A DNA stretch of 64,000 bases. Origin: Rhodoplanes tepidamans. GTDB lineage: Bacteria; Pseudomonadota; Alphaproteobacteria; Rhizobiales; Xanthobacteraceae. The stretch covers positions 62,001 through 126,000 of the forward strand of contig NZ_JAUSUJ010000009.1 of the NCBI RefSeq assembly GCF_030813915.1, in the 5' to 3' direction. The notes beneath the pieces are model-generated. The model was not told the origin of the DNA. It made no database searches and saw only the letters and a program-made list of their open reading frames with translations. Below are positions 1 to 8,199 of the stretch, one piece after another. The translations under genes were made by a program, and so were the position numbers. Numbering within the stretch: position 1 is the stretch's first letter; every line of letters begins with the position of its first letter.

Positions 1-99
1 TAGTCTTTTTCGCGCCCCAACGCTCGCGGATCCCGGGATCCCCTCCCGGGCGGCTCGACCCGGCCGCGACCGCCAGAAAATTTCGAGGAGACAGTCCGC

Positions 100-1323
100 A
101 TGGATCGGTATGCGCGCGGCCCCTTCAATGTCGGCTACGAGCAGCGGCTCGACGTCGCCGCGCTGCGGCAGAAGCGCATCGCCAAGGCGCAGGAGCAGCG
201 GCGCAAGGCCGGGCTCGACGCGCTGCTCGTCTGGAAGGACGAGAACCAGCGCTACCTCACCGACCTGCGGCCGCAACTGATCACCGGCAAGACGACGGCG
301 CTCAACGGCGCGTTGCTGGTCGAGGGCCGGGCGCCGATTCTGTTCTGCTCGGGCGGCGAGCGCGACCGCGTCGACCTCACCATGCCGTGGATCGAGGAGG
401 CGCATACCATCCCGATCATCGAGGAGGTCGCGCTGGTCGACGGGATGGTCAAGGACATCCTCGGGCCGGTGCTGCGCAAGTACGGCCTCGCCGACGCCAA
501 GCTCGGCCTCGACGAGTCCAACACCGTCTTCGTCAAGGCGCTGCAGCGGCATTTCCCCAAGCTCGCGATCGAGGACGGCGACACGCCGATGCTCGCCGCA
601 CGCAGGCACAAGCTGCCCGAGGAGATCGTGCTCCTGGAGGAGGCGACCGCCATCGCCGACGCGGTCACGGCCTCGGCCACCGCGGCGATCGCCGAAGGGG
701 TGCGCGAATGCGAGGTCGCCGGCGAGGCGATGCGCACCCTGTTCCGGCTCGGCGGCGAGTACTCGCACGTGATGACGCCCTTCGTCGCCTCCGGCGAGCA
801 CATGGCGCCGCCCAACCGCATCTGCGGCGACAAGTTGATCCGCTCCGGCGACATCGTCTTCATCGATATCGGCGCAGCCTTCGGCGGCTATTTCGGCGAC
901 GTCGCCCGGGCGGTGATCTGCGGCCGGCCGTCCGACCAGCAGAAGCGAATCTACACGGCCGTCTACGAGGGCCTGATGGCCGGCATCGCCGAGATGCGGC
1001 CGGGCCGCACCAACAAGGACTGCACCGACGCGATCGTGAAGGCGGCCGGCAAGCACGGGCTCGACGGGCGCTTCCTCTCGCTGTTCATCGCCCACGGCGT
1101 CGGCATCGGCGCCAACGAGCCGCCCTATATCGGCGAGACGCTGCCGGGCGCCCCGACCTACGAGTTCGAGCCCGGCATGGTGTTCGCGGTCGAGCCGCTG
1201 ATCTGGGTGCCCGGCGTGCGCGGCGGCGGCGGCGTGCGGCTGGAGGACATGGTGCTGATCACCGAAGGTGCCCCCCACGTCCTGTCGCGGGCCTCCTACG
1301 ACGAGAAGCTGATGCTGGGGTAG
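100..1323 (+). CDS. M24 family metallopeptidase (Xaa-Pro aminopeptidase / creatinase-like)
   Basis: A 407-residue protein with the creatinase/prolidase layout: an N-terminal non-catalytic domain (about residues 20-170) and a C-terminal pita-bread domain (about 175-400). All five metal ligands expected for the M24 family can be placed: D256 (FIDIG), D267 (FGDVAR), H332 (AHGVGIG), E365 (AVEPL) and E382 (RLEDM). The family hydrolyses Xaa-Pro peptides or related amide bonds in the cytoplasm with two divalent metals; the natural substrate cannot be read from the sequence. An AGGAGAC-like ribosome site lies about 8 bases before the ATG. The gene stands alone, converging with the monooxygenase gene downstream. 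No odd residues were seen. Confidence 0.92.
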   Translation: MDRYARGPFNVGYEQRLDVAALRQKRIAKAQEQRRKAGLDALLVWKDENQRYLTDLRPQLITGKTTALNGALLVEGRAPILFCSGGERDRVDLTMPWIEEAHTIPIIEEVALVDGMVKDILGPVLRKYGLADAKLGLDESNTVFVKALQRHFPKLAIEDGDTPMLAARRHKLPEEIVLLEEATAIADAVTASATAAIAEGVRECEVAGEAMRTLFRLGGEYSHVMTPFVASGEHMAPPNRICGDKLIRSGDIVFIDIGAAFGGYFGDVARAVICGRPSDQQKRIYTAVYEGLMAGIAEMRPGRTNKDCTDAIVKAAGKHGLDGRFLSLFIAHGVGIGANEPPYIGETLPGAPTYEFEPGMVFAVEPLIWVPGVRGGGGVRLEDMVLITEGAPHVLSRASYDEKLMLG

Positions 1324-1405
1324 GGGCGGGCCGCCGGGCGCGCGCGGCGCGGCACACGACGTCGTGACGACAGGTTCGGACGAGCGGGCCTGCACGGCTC
1401 CTTCT

Positions 1406-1424
1406 CTCTCCCCTCGCGGGAGAG
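1406..1424. repeat. Short intergenic palindrome, copy 1 (CTCTCCC-N5-GGGAGAG)
   Basis: A 7-base perfect inverted repeat with spacer CTCGC in the convergent gap between the M24 peptidase and the monooxygenase. The same 19 bases occur in reverse orientation at 62894-62912. The hairpin could act as a bidirectional terminator, but no T tract follows. Confidence 0.6.
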
Positions 1425-1467
1425 GGTTGCTCGGAGTCCGGACCCGATCGCCGGAGCCCCTCGCGCC

Positions 1468-2697
1468 TCACTCCTCCGCCTGCACGGGCGGGGCGGGGTC
1501 GAAGGAGGGGGGCGGGCGCCAGGCGTAGAGCCAGTCGTGGCGGGCCAGCACGGTCTCGCCGCCGAGCACGGTCCGCATGGCGAGGTCGCGCAGCAGCGCG
1601 GCGGGCTGGCCGAGGTGATAGACCCGGTCGTTGCGGCGCGCCGTGCGCTGGACCGCGGCGGTGCGGTCGCGGCGGCGGCCCTCGTACTCGCGCAGCGCCC
1701 CCGGCGCATCCCAGGGCCGGCGGGCCAGCGCGTCGGCCAGCACGGCGGCGTCCTCGATCGCCATGGCGGCGCCCTGCGCCATGAAGGGCAGCATCGGGTG
1801 GACGGCGTCGCCGAGCAGCGTCACCGGGCCGCGGCCCCAGCGGCGGCCGGGCCGGCGGTCGTAGAGGCTCCAGCGCAGCCAGCGCTCCGGCCGGGCGAGC
1901 AGGTCGCGCGCCGGCGCTGCCCACTGGTGCGCCGGGAACCGGCGCAGCACCTCGGCGCCGTCGCCGGGCGCGCTCCAGCCGGTGACGATCTCGTCGTCCG
2001 CGGCGATCGCCACCAGGTTGATCAGCGCCCCGGCCCGCACCGGATAGTGGACCAGATGGGCGCCGCGGCCGAGCCAGAGATTGACGGTCGGGGCGCGGTG
2101 CTCGGGCTCGACCCGGTCGGCCGGCAGCAGCGCCCGCCAGGCCGTGCGTCCGGCCGGCAGCGCCGGGCCGTCGTCGAACAGCCGGGCCCGCACCCGCGAC
2201 CACACGCCGTCGGCGCCGATCAAGGCGAGGCCCGCGAACTCGCCGGCGACGCTCGGCCCGGCGGTCGCCACCGTGACGCCGTTGGCGTGCACGGCGTACT
2301 CGTCGACGCGGGCGCCGAGCGTCAGCGTGATGTCGGGCCGGGCCCGGACGAGGTCGAGCAGCACGCCGTGCAGGTCGCCGCGATGGGCGACCCAGTAGGG
2401 GGCGCCGTAGCGGGTCGGCGACCGGCCGATCGGGATGCGGGCGAGGTCGCGCCCGGCGGCGTTGCGGACCCGGACGGCGTCCGGGGCGACCGCCACCGCC
2501 GCGAGCCGCTCGGCGGCGCCGAGGCCGATCAGCACCCGGGCGGCGTTGGGGGACAGCTGCAGGCCGGCGCCGGTCGGCTCCAGCTGGACGGCCTGCTCCA
2601 GCACCACGACGCGGAAGCCGCGGTCGGCCAGCGCCAGCGCGGCCGTGAGGCCGCCGATGCCGGCGCCGGCGATCAGGATCGTCCGGGACTCGGCCAC
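1468..2697 (-). CDS. FAD-dependent monooxygenase (salicylate hydroxylase-like, group A)
   Basis: A 409-residue flavoprotein hydroxylase. The dinucleotide motif GAGIGG is at residues 11-16, the DG motif (GADG) at 161-164 and the GD motif (LLGDAVHP) at about 294-301; R106 fits the conserved Arg after the substrate strand. Group A flavin monooxygenases use NAD(P)H and oxygen to hydroxylate aromatic rings, but some members work on other substrates, so the substrate is unknown. The gene lies just downstream of the CHCC zinc-finger gene on the same strand with a 12-base gap, so the two are probably cotranscribed. Length and motifs are normal for the family. Confidence 0.88.
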   Translation of the reverse strand: MAESRTILIAGAGIGGLTAALALADRGFRVVVLEQAVQLEPTGAGLQLSPNAARVLIGLGAAERLAAVAVAPDAVRVRNAAGRDLARIPIGRSPTRYGAPYWVAHRGDLHGVLLDLVRARPDITLTLGARVDEYAVHANGVTVATAGPSVAGEFAGLALIGADGVWSRVRARLFDDGPALPAGRTAWRALLPADRVEPEHRAPTVNLWLGRGAHLVHYPVRAGALINLVAIAADDEIVTGWSAPGDGAEVLRRFPAHQWAAPARDLLARPERWLRWSLYDRRPGRRWGRGPVTLLGDAVHPMLPFMAQGAAMAIEDAAVLADALARRPWDAPGALREYEGRRRDRTAAVQRTARRNDRVYHLGQPAALLRDLAMRTVLGGETVLARHDWLYAWRPPPSFDPAPPVQAEE

Positions 2698-2709
2698 GCG
2701 GGCGGCGCC

Positions 2710-2958
2710 TCAGGCGGCGCGACTCTCCTCCAGCGCACATTCGGGCGGGCGCGCCTCGAACCCGTGCAGCGTGGCATCGTACTTGTAGAGAGTAGAACAG
2801 TAGGGGCAGACGATCTCGTTGTCCGTCCCCATATCGAGGAAGACGTGCGGATGATCGAAGGGCGGCTTGGCGCCGATGCACATGAACCGCCGGGCCCCGA
2901 TGGCGATCGCCGCCACGCCCGGATCGTTATGGAAGTGGGGTACGATCTTGTCCGCCAT
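2710..2958 (-). CDS. Zinc-finger CHCC domain protein (NUMM/NDUFS6-like)
   Basis: An 82-residue protein with the CHCC zinc site: C27, H36 (with H38 nearby in DHPHVFLDMG), C51 and C54 (CPYC). The family is common in alphaproteobacteria and is homologous to the mitochondrial complex I accessory subunit NDUFS6/NUMM. A role in complex I assembly is known for the mitochondrial relative and only inferred here. It precedes the monooxygenase gene by 12 bases. The ATG at 2958 is preceded on the coding strand by GGTGGAA, an acceptable ribosome site. Confidence 0.85.
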   Translation of the reverse strand: MADKIVPHFHNDPGVAAIAIGARRFMCIGAKPPFDHPHVFLDMGTDNEIVCPYCSTLYKYDATLHGFEARPPECALEESRAA

Positions 2959-2990
2959 GATTCCACCTTTGCGGCAACGTCTTGTCAGTG

Positions 2991-3029
2991 ATCCGGGTGT
3001 ACTCGAACCGGGTGTAGTCGAACCGGGTG
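2991..3029. repeat. Tandem 15-base direct repeat
   Basis: TCGAACCGGGTG occurs at 3003-3014 and 3018-3029, preceded by a partial unit (ATCCGGGTG). It lies in the 68-base divergent gap between the CHCC gene and the plus-strand hypothetical gene, where it could be an operator or a slippage product. Confidence 0.55.
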
Positions 3030-3083
3030 AGCGGGAGCGGTCGGCCGGCTGAGCAGCCGGACCGGGACCATAGCGGGACCGAG

Positions 3084-4271
3084 ATGGATTTCCTAGTGTC
3101 GCCAGATCGATCGGAGCGGACGCGCAGGGCCCGCAGCGATCTCGCGCTGCCGCTGCTGGTCGCCGCGACGGTGGCGGGCGGGCTGTGGCTCGCGGCGCCC
3201 AAGGCGATCGATTCGGCCGGCCTGCTGGTCGACCAGAACGACCCGGTCCGGCTCGCCGACCGGGCAGTCGACAAGGCGCTCACCCCGGAGGTCGCCCGCC
3301 GCGAGATCGAGGCGGCGCTGGCCGCCGGCGACGCCGAGCTGGCGGCGAGCTTCGTCGAGCTCGCGCAGTCGCGGGCCATCGCGCTCGATCCCGGGCTGGT
3401 GGCGACGGTCACCGAGGCCAACACGGCGGCGGCCGGTGCGGTGCGGACGGCGCAGAATTTCGGCCGCGGGCTGGTGACCGGGGAGCCGGAGGACGGCGCC
3501 GGGCTCGCCGGCACGCTGCTCGGCGACCTCTTCGTGTTCGGCGACATCCGCGACGCGGTCCGCGAGGGCGGCCGGCTCGCCACCGGGGCGGAGGCCGACG
3601 AGCTGGTGCTCGGGCTGGCCTGCGTCGGGCTCGCCGTCACGGCCGGCACCTATGTGTCGCTCGGCGTCGCGGCGCCGGCCCGGGCCGGCGTCTCGGTGGT
3701 CAAGGCCGCCTGGAAGACCGGCAGGATGGGGGCGGGGCTCGCGGTGTGGACGGCCCGCTCGCTGCGCGGCGTCGTCGATCTCGCGGCGGCCCGCCGGGCC
3801 GTGTCGGGCACGGCGCTCCTGCAGCCCACGGCGGCGGCGCGCGGCCTCAAGGCCGCCGTGAAGCTGGAAAAGGCCGAGCCGCTGGTCGACCTCGTGCGCG
3901 ACGCCGGGAAGATCCAGGCCAAGGCCGGCACCCGCGCGGCGCTCGACGGGCTCAAGCTCGCCGACGGCCCCAAGGACGTCGCCCGCCTCGCCAAGGTCGC
4001 CGAGAAGAACGGCGGCAAGACCCGGGCGATCCTGAAGCTCGGCGGCCGTGCCGCCCTGGTCCTGACCACCGGGGCGATGACGCTGTTCAACTGGTCGGTC
4101 AGCGCGCTGCTGTCGCTGATCTGGGCGCTCGCCCTGGTGAAGAGCCTCACCGAGCGCACCACCCGCCGCGTCCTCGCCTTCGGCAAGTGGCGGCGGGCCC
4201 GCCGGGCGGCACGTGCCGCCCGCGCCACCGTGGCGCAATCCCTCCCGCAAGCGGCCTCGCAGCCGGCCTGA
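3084..4271 (+). CDS. Hypothetical membrane-associated protein
   Basis: Not assigned to a family. From the ATG at 3084 the product is 395 residues; an in-frame GTG at 3027 would add 19 residues that look unstructured, so the ATG is preferred without a strong ribosome site. A hydrophobic stretch near the N-terminus (ALPLLVAATVAGGLWLAA), one in the middle (about 180-210) and one near the C-terminus (LVLTTGAMTLFNW onward) look membrane-spanning; the tail is Arg-rich. The middle is rich in Ala, Lys and Val helices. The alpha/beta hydrolase gene starts 29 bases later on the same strand, suggesting one transcript. Confidence 0.7.
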   Translation: MDFLVSPDRSERTRRARSDLALPLLVAATVAGGLWLAAPKAIDSAGLLVDQNDPVRLADRAVDKALTPEVARREIEAALAAGDAELAASFVELAQSRAIALDPGLVATVTEANTAAAGAVRTAQNFGRGLVTGEPEDGAGLAGTLLGDLFVFGDIRDAVREGGRLATGAEADELVLGLACVGLAVTAGTYVSLGVAAPARAGVSVVKAAWKTGRMGAGLAVWTARSLRGVVDLAAARRAVSGTALLQPTAAARGLKAAVKLEKAEPLVDLVRDAGKIQAKAGTRAALDGLKLADGPKDVARLAKVAEKNGGKTRAILKLGGRAALVLTTGAMTLFNWSVSALLSLIWALALVKSLTERTTRRVLAFGKWRRARRAARAARATVAQSLPQAASQPA

Positions 4272-4300
4272 ACAAGCTCCTTCAACCCTCTGTCGTGCTG

Positions 4301-5053
4301 ATGCTTTCCTTCAAGAACGGTCCCGTCGAGCTCGCCTATCTGGACAAGGGCGAGGGCGAACCCATCGTGCTCGTCCACGGCTTCGCCTCCAGCAAGGAGG
4401 CCAACTGGGTGCACCCGCGCTGGGTCCACACCCTCACCCATGCGGGCCGCCGGGTGATCGCGCCCGACATGCGCGGCCACGGCGCCTCGACCAAGCTCTA
4501 CGATCCGGCCGACTACCACACCGAGCGGATGGCCGACGACGTGCGGGCGCTGCTCGACCACCTGGGCATCGGCCGCGCGGACGTGATGGGCTACTCGATG
4601 GGGGCGCGGGTGACGGCGTTCCTGGCGCTCGACCATCCCGAGCGGGTGCGCTCCGCCATCCTGGGCGGTCTCGGCTGGCACCTGGTCGACGGCGTCGGGC
4701 TGCCCGACACGGTCGCCGAGGCCATGGAGGCGCCGTCGCTCGCCGACGTGACCGACCCGCAGGGCCGCACCTTCCGGGCCTTCGCCGACCGGACGAAGTC
4801 CGACCTGAAGGCGCTCGCGGCCTGCATCCGCGGCTCGCGCCAGACCCTGTCGCAGACCGAGGTGGGCCGGCTGGAGCCGCCGGTGCTGATCGCCATCGGG
4901 ACGAAGGACGAGGTGTCCGGTCCGGGCCGCGCGCTCGCCGCCCTGATCCCCGGCGCCCGGATGGTCGACATCCCGGACCGCGACCACATGCTGGCGGTGG
5001 GCGACCGCACCTACAAGGCGGCGGTGCTGGAGTTCCTGACCGACCGGCCGTGA
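4301..5053 (+). CDS. Alpha/beta hydrolase
   Basis: A 250-residue alpha/beta hydrolase fold protein. The oxyanion segment VHGF is at residues 25-28, the nucleophile elbow GYSMGA at 97-102 (Ser99), an acidic residue follows in GTKDE (about 215) and the catalytic His is in RDHML near the C-terminus, so a complete Ser-Asp-His triad is present. The reaction is probably ester or related bond hydrolysis; the substrate is unknown. The reading frame is open far upstream, but homology to the fold begins only at the ATG at 4301 (a GTG at 4295 is also possible). It follows the hypothetical membrane protein closely. Confidence 0.88.
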   Translation: MLSFKNGPVELAYLDKGEGEPIVLVHGFASSKEANWVHPRWVHTLTHAGRRVIAPDMRGHGASTKLYDPADYHTERMADDVRALLDHLGIGRADVMGYSMGARVTAFLALDHPERVRSAILGGLGWHLVDGVGLPDTVAEAMEAPSLADVTDPQGRTFRAFADRTKSDLKALAACIRGSRQTLSQTEVGRLEPPVLIAIGTKDEVSGPGRALAALIPGARMVDIPDRDHMLAVGDRTYKAAVLEFLTDRP

Positions 5054-5149
5054 TTTGACCGGCATCGTGCCGATCGACGGCGATCGGGATATGATTGTCC
5101 AGACGCGATGCGCGGCGGGCCGAGGCCCGCGCGCGGTGCGGAGATCGGC

Positions 5150-5968
5150 ATGTTCCAGGACCGGACGACCAAGCCTCTCGATCGCGTCGACCCCGTGTGG
5201 GATCGCATCCGGGTCGAGGCGGAGGCGATGGCGCGGCGCGAGCCGGAGCTCGCCTCCTTCGCCTATGCCTGCGTGCTCCACCACGACCGGCTGGAGGACG
5301 CCGTGGTGCACCGGGTCGCCGCGCGGCTCGACCATCCCGATTTCGGCAGCGAGCTGATCCGCGGCGCCTATCTGGACGCGCTCGCCGCCAGTCCCGATCT
5401 CGGCGAGGCGTTCCGGGCCGACATCGTCGCCATCGTCGACCGCGACCCGGCGACCAGCCGGTTCCTCGAGCCGCTGCTCTACTACAAGGGCTTCCACGCC
5501 ATCCAGGCGCACCGGCTGGCGCACTGGCTGTGGAGCCGCGGCCGGCGCGACTTCGCGCTCTACCTGCAGAGCCGCGCGTCGGCGGCCTTCTCGACCGACA
5601 TCCATCCGGCCGCCCGGATCGGCCGCGGCATCTTCCTCGACCACGCCACCGGCCTCGTGGTCGGCGAGACCGCGGTGGTCGACGACGACGTCTCGATCCT
5701 GCACCACGTCACGCTCGGCGGCACCGGCAACGAGACCGGCGACCGCCATCCCAAGATCCGGCACGGCGTGATGATCGGGGCGGGGGCGAAGATCCTCGGC
5801 AACATCGAGATCGGGCACTGCGCCCGCATCGCCGCCGGCTCGGTGGTGCTGCGGCCGGTGCCGCACAACAGCACGGTCGCCGGCGTTCCGGCCCGGGTGG
5901 TCGGCGATGCCGGCTGTGCCGAGCCGTCCCACGCCATGGACCAGATGTTGCGCGATCTCGGCCTGTAA
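5150..5968 (+). CDS. cysE: Serine O-acetyltransferase
   Basis: Makes O-acetylserine from serine and acetyl-CoA, the first step of cysteine synthesis, in the cytoplasm. The protein is 272 residues, the usual CysE length, with an N-terminal helical domain (1-140) and a left-handed beta-helix of hexapeptide repeats (about 145-260). D150 (STDIHP) and H165 (LDHATG) correspond to the catalytic Asp143/His158 of the E. coli enzyme, and the GGTGNETGDRHP loop is intact. The ATG at 5150 has GCGGAG about 6 bases upstream; an earlier in-frame ATG at 5108 would add 14 residues not expected in the family. Confidence 0.95.
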   Translation: MFQDRTTKPLDRVDPVWDRIRVEAEAMARREPELASFAYACVLHHDRLEDAVVHRVAARLDHPDFGSELIRGAYLDALAASPDLGEAFRADIVAIVDRDPATSRFLEPLLYYKGFHAIQAHRLAHWLWSRGRRDFALYLQSRASAAFSTDIHPAARIGRGIFLDHATGLVVGETAVVDDDVSILHHVTLGGTGNETGDRHPKIRHGVMIGAGAKILGNIEIGHCARIAAGSVVLRPVPHNSTVAGVPARVVGDAGCAEPSHAMDQMLRDLGL

Positions 5969-5981
5969 TACGAGTTCCGCC

Positions 5982-6108
5982 TGATCAGTTCGGGGTCATT
6001 CCGGGGCGCAGCGAAGGTGCGAACCCGGAATCCAGCGGCAACGACCGTGTTTATGGCTGGATTCCGGGTCCGGCGCTCCGCGCCGTCCCGGAATGACCGA
6101 GTTGATCA
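5982..6108. repeat. Long imperfect palindrome, family R1 copy 1
   Basis: The outer arms begin with TGATCA and end with its complement at 6103-6108. Inside, GGTCATTCCGG pairs with CCGGAATGACC at 6088-6098, and CCCGGAATCCAGC pairs with GCTGGATTCCGGG around a central loop. The same GGATTCCGGG/CCCGGAATCC core recurs at 6506-6629. It looks like a REP/BIME-type element. It fills most of the 319-base gap (5969-6287) between cysE and the DUF3126 gene; nothing else was seen there. Confidence 0.75.
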
Positions 6109-6287
6109 CACGGAAGCCGTATAAGTCGTCCCGCTGTAAAGCAAAATCGGTCGTCCTTCCAGGCGGATCGCCGATGCGGCGCGGGCGCCTTGCGCGACCG
6201 CGCCGACCCCCGTATGGACTCCCTCGACTTCACCGGCGCGCCGCTCCTGGCCGCCGCCGAGACCGACAGCGGAAAAGGAGCCCGACC

Positions 6288-6497
6288 GTGGACGCCGTGG
6301 AAATCCGAAAGCTCGAAGGCTATCTGCGCCGCCTCTTCGGCAATGCCCGCCTGCGCGTGGTGCCGCGGCCCAAGAAGGACGATTCGGCCGAGGTCTATAT
6401 CGGCGAGGAGTTCATCGGCGTGCTGTTCGTCGACGACGAGGACGACGACCGCTCCTACAACTTCCAGATGGCGATCCTGAGCACGGATCTGGAGTAG
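6288..6497 (+). CDS. DUF3126 family protein
   Basis: A 69-residue acidic protein that matches in length and pattern (IRKLEGYLRRLF near the start, IGEEFIGVLFVDDEDDDRSY in the middle) the small alphaproteobacterial DUF3126 family, whose function is unknown. The GTG at 6288 is chosen because AAAAGGAG lies 7 bases upstream; longer in-frame starts run back into the repeat. It is flanked on both sides by copies of the same intergenic palindrome, the downstream copy beginning 9 bases after the stop codon. Confidence 0.85.
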   Translation: MDAVEIRKLEGYLRRLFGNARLRVVPRPKKDDSAEVYIGEEFIGVLFVDDEDDDRSYNFQMAILSTDLE

Positions 6498-6505
6498 ACG
6501 AGGCC

Positions 6506-6629
6506 GTCGTTCCGGGGCGCGGACCGTCAGGTCCGCGAGCCCGGAATCCACACGGCCGGCGGCAGTGGCTCACGAAAGACAGGGATCATGGATCCCGGGC
6601 TCGGCGCTTTCGCCGCGCCCCGGAACGAC
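6506..6629. repeat. Long imperfect palindrome, family R1 copy 2
   Basis: GTCGTTCCGG at the left pairs with CCGGAACGAC at the right, and GCCCGGAATCCA pairs with TGGATCCCGGGC inside. It shares the GGATYCCGGG core and overall design with 5982-6108. It sits between the convergent DUF3126 and 6638-7354 genes, where the fold may end transcription from both sides. Confidence 0.75.
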
Positions 6630-6637
6630 CGGGGTGC

Positions 6638-7354
6638 TCACCCCGCCTTCGGCCGCAGCATCGCGACCAGGCGGTCGAAGCCGGCGGCGACGCCGCGCCA
6701 GTCGGCGAGCCACTCGCGCGAAAACCGCATCGTCACCACGGCGCCGCCGACGATCCGCTCCGACAGGCAGGTGGCCGGCGGGCGGCCGGGGGCCGGGCGC
6801 TCGCAGCGCGCCAGGAACTTCTCCGGCGCGTTCTCCTCCCAGGCGAGGTCCTCGCCCTGATAGGGCGTTCCGTCGCGGAACTCGACCAGCGCCAGCCCGT
6901 CGGGCGCCGGGTTCAGCGTGTCGCGCACGTAGCGCAGCCAGATCTGGCGCAGGCGCTCGGGCGGCTCGAGGGCGCCGGCGGCCGGGGCGACCGTGACGTA
7001 GACGCGGTCGCCGGGCGGCGTCGCGGCGCCCGGCTCCTGGGCCGGCGGCGGCGCCAGGCCGGGCCAGGCATAGACGAGGTCGAGGCGCTCCTGCGGGCCG
7101 GGCCGGCGCTGCAGCGCAATGCGGATCGCGCCCGGCGCCACCACGAAGGTCTCCTCGGCCACCACGACCGGCAGATGCGGCGCGTCGGGCGCCGCCACCA
7201 CCGGGGTCGCCGGCCAGCGTGCCCACAGCGACCACAGTCCGGCCGAGACCGCGACGGCGCCGACCGCCACGAAGCCGGCCATCGCGAGGGCAGCCTTGCG
7301 GCTGTGCCGGCGGCGTGCCGGCCGCACCCGCCCCCCGTACGCCACGTCCACCAT
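6638..7354 (-). CDS. Hypothetical protein with one N-terminal membrane segment
   Basis: Not recognised. The 238-residue product has a basic N-terminus (RPARRRHSRKA), one membrane helix at about residues 22-45 and then a soluble, probably periplasmic domain with two Cys (in ARCERP and ATCLSE) that could pair. There is no lipobox. The gene is monocistronic and converges with the DUF3126 gene across a palindromic repeat. Codon use is like that of its neighbours, and the frame has strong third-position GC, supporting a real gene. Confidence 0.72.
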   Translation of the reverse strand: MVDVAYGGRVRPARRRHSRKAALAMAGFVAVGAVAVSAGLWSLWARWPATPVVAAPDAPHLPVVVAEETFVVAPGAIRIALQRRPGPQERLDLVYAWPGLAPPPAQEPGAATPPGDRVYVTVAPAAGALEPPERLRQIWLRYVRDTLNPAPDGLALVEFRDGTPYQGEDLAWEENAPEKFLARCERPAPGRPPATCLSERIVGGAVVTMRFSREWLADWRGVAAGFDRLVAMLRPKAG

Positions 7355-7448
7355 ACGTCACGCCTTACGCCACGCCTTACGCCATGCGTCTCGAATCAGG
7401 CGCGGAGTCTGCCACGCGGTCGTTAACCGCCCGTCGCCGTGGGGAACC

Positions 7449-7769
7449 TCAGGCCTCCGTCGCGGTCAGCGTCGGGATCCGCTCGACCTCCTCGGCGAGC
7501 GCCTCGGCGGCGAGGCGCAGGTCGTAGGCGCGCTGCATCGCCAGCCAGAGGTCCGGGCCGTTGCCGCACAGCTTGCCGAGGCGGAGCGCCATCCCCGGCG
7601 TGACCGGCTGGCGCTCCTCCAGGATGTCGTAGAGGGTCTGCCGCGAGATCCGCAGCAGGCGGGCGATCTCGGCCTTCGGCCGGCCGAGGGCCGGCAGCAC
7701 GTCCTCCCGGAGGAGCTCGCCCGGATGGGTCGGCCGCAGACCGCGGGTGAGGGGGTTCGGCGTGGTCAA
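7449..7769 (-). CDS. higA: HigA-type antitoxin (XRE helix-turn-helix)
   Basis: A 106-residue HigA-family antitoxin: THPGELLREDVLP at the N-terminus, then a helix-turn-helix at about residues 31-55 (KAEIARLLRISRQTLYDIL), then a helical tail. It binds and neutralises HigB and represses its own operon. It overlaps the upstream higB gene by four bases (ATGA), the usual toxin-first order of this family. The probable operator is the palindrome at 8053-8071. Confidence 0.9.
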   Translation of the reverse strand: MTTPNPLTRGLRPTHPGELLREDVLPALGRPKAEIARLLRISRQTLYDILEERQPVTPGMALRLGKLCGNGPDLWLAMQRAYDLRLAAEALAEEVERIPTLTATEA

Positions 7770-8044
7770 TGGTAGTCCTCCAGGTCGACCTCGACAGCGT
7801 CGCGTCCGTCCCAGCCGAAGGTCACGCGATAGTTCCGGCTGGCGTCGACGGCGTACCGGCCCTTGTCCCGGCCCTTCAGGACATGGAAGCGAAACCCCGG
7901 AAGATCCAGCTGCTCCGGCGCTGTCGCCGCGTCGAGGGTGGCGAGCACGCGGCGGACCCGGTCGAGGTTCGGCACACTCAGCTTCGAGGCGTCTCCGCTT
8001 TCGGCGAAACGGCGAAGCCCCTTGCTCCTGAAGTTCCGGATCAT
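7766..8044 (-). CDS. higB: HigB-type toxin (RelE/ParE superfamily)
   Basis: A 92-residue HigB-family mRNA interferase: MIRNF near the start, LPGFRFHVLKGRDKGRYAVD in the middle and NYRVTFGWDGRDAVEVDLEDYH at the end, the standard signature. The toxin cuts mRNA on the ribosome when free of HigA. It is the first gene of the pair. No ribosome site precedes the ATG (ACTCGTCCC), and the candidate promoter places transcription start at or next to the ATG, so the mRNA may be leaderless. Confidence 0.9.
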   Translation of the reverse strand: MIRNFRSKGLRRFAESGDASKLSVPNLDRVRRVLATLDAATAPEQLDLPGFRFHVLKGRDKGRYAVDASRNYRVTFGWDGRDAVEVDLEDYH

Positions 8045-8050
8045 GGGACG

Positions 8051-8079
8051 AGTGTAAGGCGATGCCTTACATTCGTCAA
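8051..8079 (-). promoter_or_regulatory. higBA promoter with embedded palindromic operator
   Basis: On the minus strand TTGACG (8079-8074) and TACACT (8056-8051) are separated by 17 bases, a good sigma-70 promoter. The perfect 8-base palindrome TGTAAGGC-N3-GCCTTACA (8053-8071) fills the spacer and overlaps the -10 box, as expected for a HigA operator that blocks RNA polymerase. Transcription would begin around 8044, the first base of the higB ATG. Confidence 0.72.
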
Positions 8080-8117
8080 TCGGGAGCGCCGGTCCGGCAC
8101 CTGGCGGCAGCCGCCCG

Positions 8118-8133
8118 TTAACCGTTCTTTAAC
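8118..8133 (+). promoter_or_regulatory. CtrA-type box TTAA-N7-TTAAC
   Basis: TTAA (8118-8121), seven bases, then TTAAC (8129-8133): an exact match to the full CtrA recognition site. It lies 67 bases upstream of the small membrane protein gene at 8200 and about 75 bases upstream of the divergent higB, so control of the former is the simplest reading. Confidence 0.55.
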
Positions 8134-8199
8134 GATGGCATGGCGGCGGCGGGCCGGATGGGGCACATCTAGGGGGTCGAACGCGTGCGGAGCCGTGTC

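Noticed and set aside
3185-5053. A single long frame that might fuse the membrane protein and the hydrolase
   Set aside because: The first two thirds is an out-of-frame shadow of the 3084-4271 gene; hydrolase homology begins at 4301.
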